A DNA stretch of 64,000 bases, taken from assembly GCA_041398605.1 (NCBI GenBank), contig JAWKUK010000006.1, forward strand, positions 124,001 to 188,000. Direction: 5' to 3'. Made by a program: the position numbers and the translations under genes. Below the pieces are notes generated by a model, which worked only from the letters and a program-made list of their open reading frames with translations, made no database searches and had not been told where the DNA came from. Shown one piece after another: positions 62,413-64,000 of this stretch (positions are counted from its first letter, which is position 1; each line of letters starts with the position of its first letter). The DNA is from JAWKUK01 sp041398605. Lineage in GTDB: Bacteria > Planctomycetota > UBA1135 > GCA-002686595.

Positions 62413-64000
62413 CTACCGCAGGCTCACGAGCGGCGGCACGTTGCGCGCTCGGGCCGTCGCGAGCGAGCCCGCTACCAGAGCGAGCGCCATGCCAGCGGCC
62501 GCCGCGGCGGGCACGACCCAAAGGGCAGGCGAGCCAGGGAGGTCGAGCACTGCGTCCAAGAACCCGTAGGCGAGGATCCATGCCCCGGCGCCGCCGAGCG
62601 TGCCCGCCAAGGCGCCCACGAGCGCGTGCTCGACGGCCATCAAGCGCGCGACGCCGGCGCGTGTCACGCCGAGCGCCTTCAGCAGCGCCGCTTCGCGCGC
62701 GCGCCGCGCGGCCGTCGCGAGCGCCGCGACCGCGAGGATCGCGACACCAGTCAGGGTGACGGCGCCGCCCAAGACTTGGACGGCCGACGCGACCCGCTCG
62801 ACGACGGCGGTGACCTTCTCCAGCAGCGGCCGCAGCCGCAGCACCGAGACGTTCGGGTGTGCGCGCGCGAGCGCGGTCTGCAGCGCGTCCTCTTGCGCCG
62901 CGTCGACACGCGCCGCGACGAGCTCCCAGCCCGGCGCGCCGTCCAGCGCCCCCGGCTCGACGACGACGAAGAAGTTGATGCGGAACGTCGCCCAATCGAC
63001 CTCACGCAGGGTCGTCACGACGAGCTCCAGCGGGACACCTTGGACATCGAAGGTCACCGTGTCGCCGATGCTGACGCCGAGGTCCTCCGCGAAGCGCGCC
63101 TCGAGGCTGACCTCCGTCCGCGCGGGGTCGCGCCACAACGTGTTCTGGGGCAGGCCCGGCGCCGGCGCGGCGGCGACCAGCGCGTTGCTGGGCGGCAACA
63201 CGTCGGCGAAGGTCAGGCGCTGCTCGCGTGACAGCGCCCAGCGGCTTCGCCCCTCGGACCCTGCGAGGAGCTGCGCGACCGGCGTCCCTTTCACCGCGCC
63301 CAGGCGCGCCATCACGACCGCGGTCCGATCCACGCCGGTCGCGCCGTGCGCGTCGAGCAAGGCGCGCACGCTGCTCGACTGATCGAACTGCACATCGACC
63401 AGGAAGACGCTCGGCGCGTCCTTCGGGATTCCGGCCAGGAACTCGCGCCGCAGGCGCGTCGAGACGAGGCCCATCGCGACCACGACCAGGACCCCCGCGC
63501 CCAGCGCGACCGCCGCGGCCGGTGTGCCGGAGTTTGGGCGCGCCAACGCGGCGAGGCCGTGACGCAGGGTCGGCCCGAAGCGCTCGCGCGGCAAGTGCCC
63601 CGCCAAGCGCGCGGCGCAGAGCGCGCCGCCGGCGAGCGCGCCCGCCAGGAGAAAGACGCCTGCTGTGAACGCAAACGCCGTCCAGCCGCGATCGCTCTGC
63701 GCGTAGGCCGCGGCGAGCACGACGGCAAAGAGCGCGACGAACGACCCGATGCGCACGCTCCGCGGCGCGGCCAGCGGGGTCGCCTCGGCGCGCAGCACGC
63801 GCGCCGGCGGGACGCGCCACACCGCAGTGAGGGGCGGCAGAGCAAACCCGGCGGCCGTCGCGAGGCCCAGCGCCACGCCGCGCAGCGCAGCGCGCCACGG
63901 GAACGGCAACCCGGTCGGCACCAGCTCGGGCAGGAGGCGGCCGACGGTCGCCGGCGCGGCGGCGCCGAGCGCCGCGCCGATGCCGCAGCCGACGAGCGCC
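62413..64000 (-). CDS. ABC transporter permease, FtsX/MacB-type (5' end outside the window)
   Basis: The last 529 residues of a minus-strand gene that continues past the right edge; the frame is open to 64000 (ALVGCGIGAALGAAAPATVG, LLPELVPTGLPF). Membrane helices include GVALGLATAAGFALPPLTAV, IGSFVALFAVVLAAAYA, AVALGAGVLVVVAMGLVS and a cluster at the C-terminus (VLGGAVTLTGVAILAVAALA, then AREAALLKALGVTRAGVARL). The periplasmic domain lies between (VDWATFRINFFVVVEP). The FtsX C-terminal pattern with the EAALLKALG coupling helix identifies an export or mechanotransduction permease of the YbbP kind. The partner ATPase would lie beyond the edge. Confidence 0.9.
   Translation of the reverse strand, partial: ALVGCGIGAALGAAAPATVGRLLPELVPTGLPFPWRAALRGVALGLATAAGFALPPLTAVWRVPPARVLRAEATPLAAPRSVRIGSFVALFAVVLAAAYAQSDRGWTAFAFTAGVFLLAGALAGGALCAARLAGHLPRERFGPTLRHGLAALARPNSGTPAAAVALGAGVLVVVAMGLVSTRLRREFLAGIPKDAPSVFLVDVQFDQSSSVRALLDAHGATGVDRTAVVMARLGAVKGTPVAQLLAGSEGRSRWALSREQRLTFADVLPPSNALVAAAPAPGLPQNTLWRDPARTEVSLEARFAEDLGVSIGDTVTFDVQGVPLELVVTTLREVDWATFRINFFVVVEPGALDGAPGWELVAARVDAAQEDALQTALARAHPNVSVLRLRPLLEKVTAVVERVASAVQVLGGAVTLTGVAILAVAALATAARRAREAALLKALGVTRAGVARLMAVEHALVGALAGTLGGAGAWILAYGFLDAVLDLPGSPALWVVPAAAAAGMALALVAGSLATARARNVPPLVSLR

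Overview
This window is very G+C-rich, densely coded bacterial chromosome. It is most likely from a planctomycete (Planctomycetota), with Myxococcota as the main alternative. The assignment is an inference. It rests on a Kelch plus Ig-like secreted protein, a secreted protein ending in a Cys / STPNSTG type C-terminal domain, a Ser/Thr kinase fused to TPRs beside an ECF sigma factor, and several envelope coiled-coil proteins. I saw no rRNA, tRNA, CRISPR array, prophage or insertion sequence.

Layout. 1-10.3 kb: a partial Kelch protein, a sodium:solute symporter with an unusual inserted domain, a VOC protein, a lone PilX-like pilin, a YheT-type hydrolase and two secreted proteins. 10.5-13.5 kb: an orphan mraZ, an AraC regulator and a chalcone-isomerase-like protein. 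13.5-20 kb: an OmpR-type two-component pair, a PRC-barrel protein and a PAS-rich HisKA_2/HWE-type hybrid kinase. 20-27.2 kb: a beta-oxidation regulon, with thiolase and fadJ on one strand and a TetR regulator and fadE on the other, around a shared palindromic control site. fadD and a PlsC-type acyltransferase lie divergently at 37-40.2 kb. 27.4-32.8 kb: an outer-membrane barrel, trmB, then a tightly coupled run of a DUF4442 thioesterase, nitronate monooxygenase, helical-repeat protein and P-loop NTPase. 32.9-36.7 kb: a TIGR00300 (LOR/SDH-type) enzyme, a membrane-anchored coiled-coil protein and a NagX/DUF5009-like acyltransferase.

40.9-46.7 kb is a putative catabolic operon: an enolase-superfamily enzyme, an Old-Yellow-Enzyme-type oxidoreductase, an Nramp-fold transporter without the metal-binding motifs, and a DUF993 TIM barrel. 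The last three are joined by 4-nt stop/start overlaps. I consider this the best candidate for an undescribed pathway.

46.8-54.7 kb is unusual. Five genes (a VWA/HEAT-like secreted protein, the STPNSTG-domain protein, a PknB-TPR kinase, a DUF2071 protein and a thioredoxin-like/HEAT protein) are all broken by frameshifts, many at short G or C runs, while the ECF sigma gene among them is intact. This may be a low-quality assembly patch or real decay. In one gene an exact 14-bp tandem duplication separates the signal peptide from the mature protein. From 55.5 kb genes are intact again: a Tat-exported sugar-isomerase-like protein, two envelope coiled-coil proteins, an ABC exporter with a 15-bp repeat array at its N-terminus, a hybrid sensor kinase and a partial FtsX-type permease running off the end.
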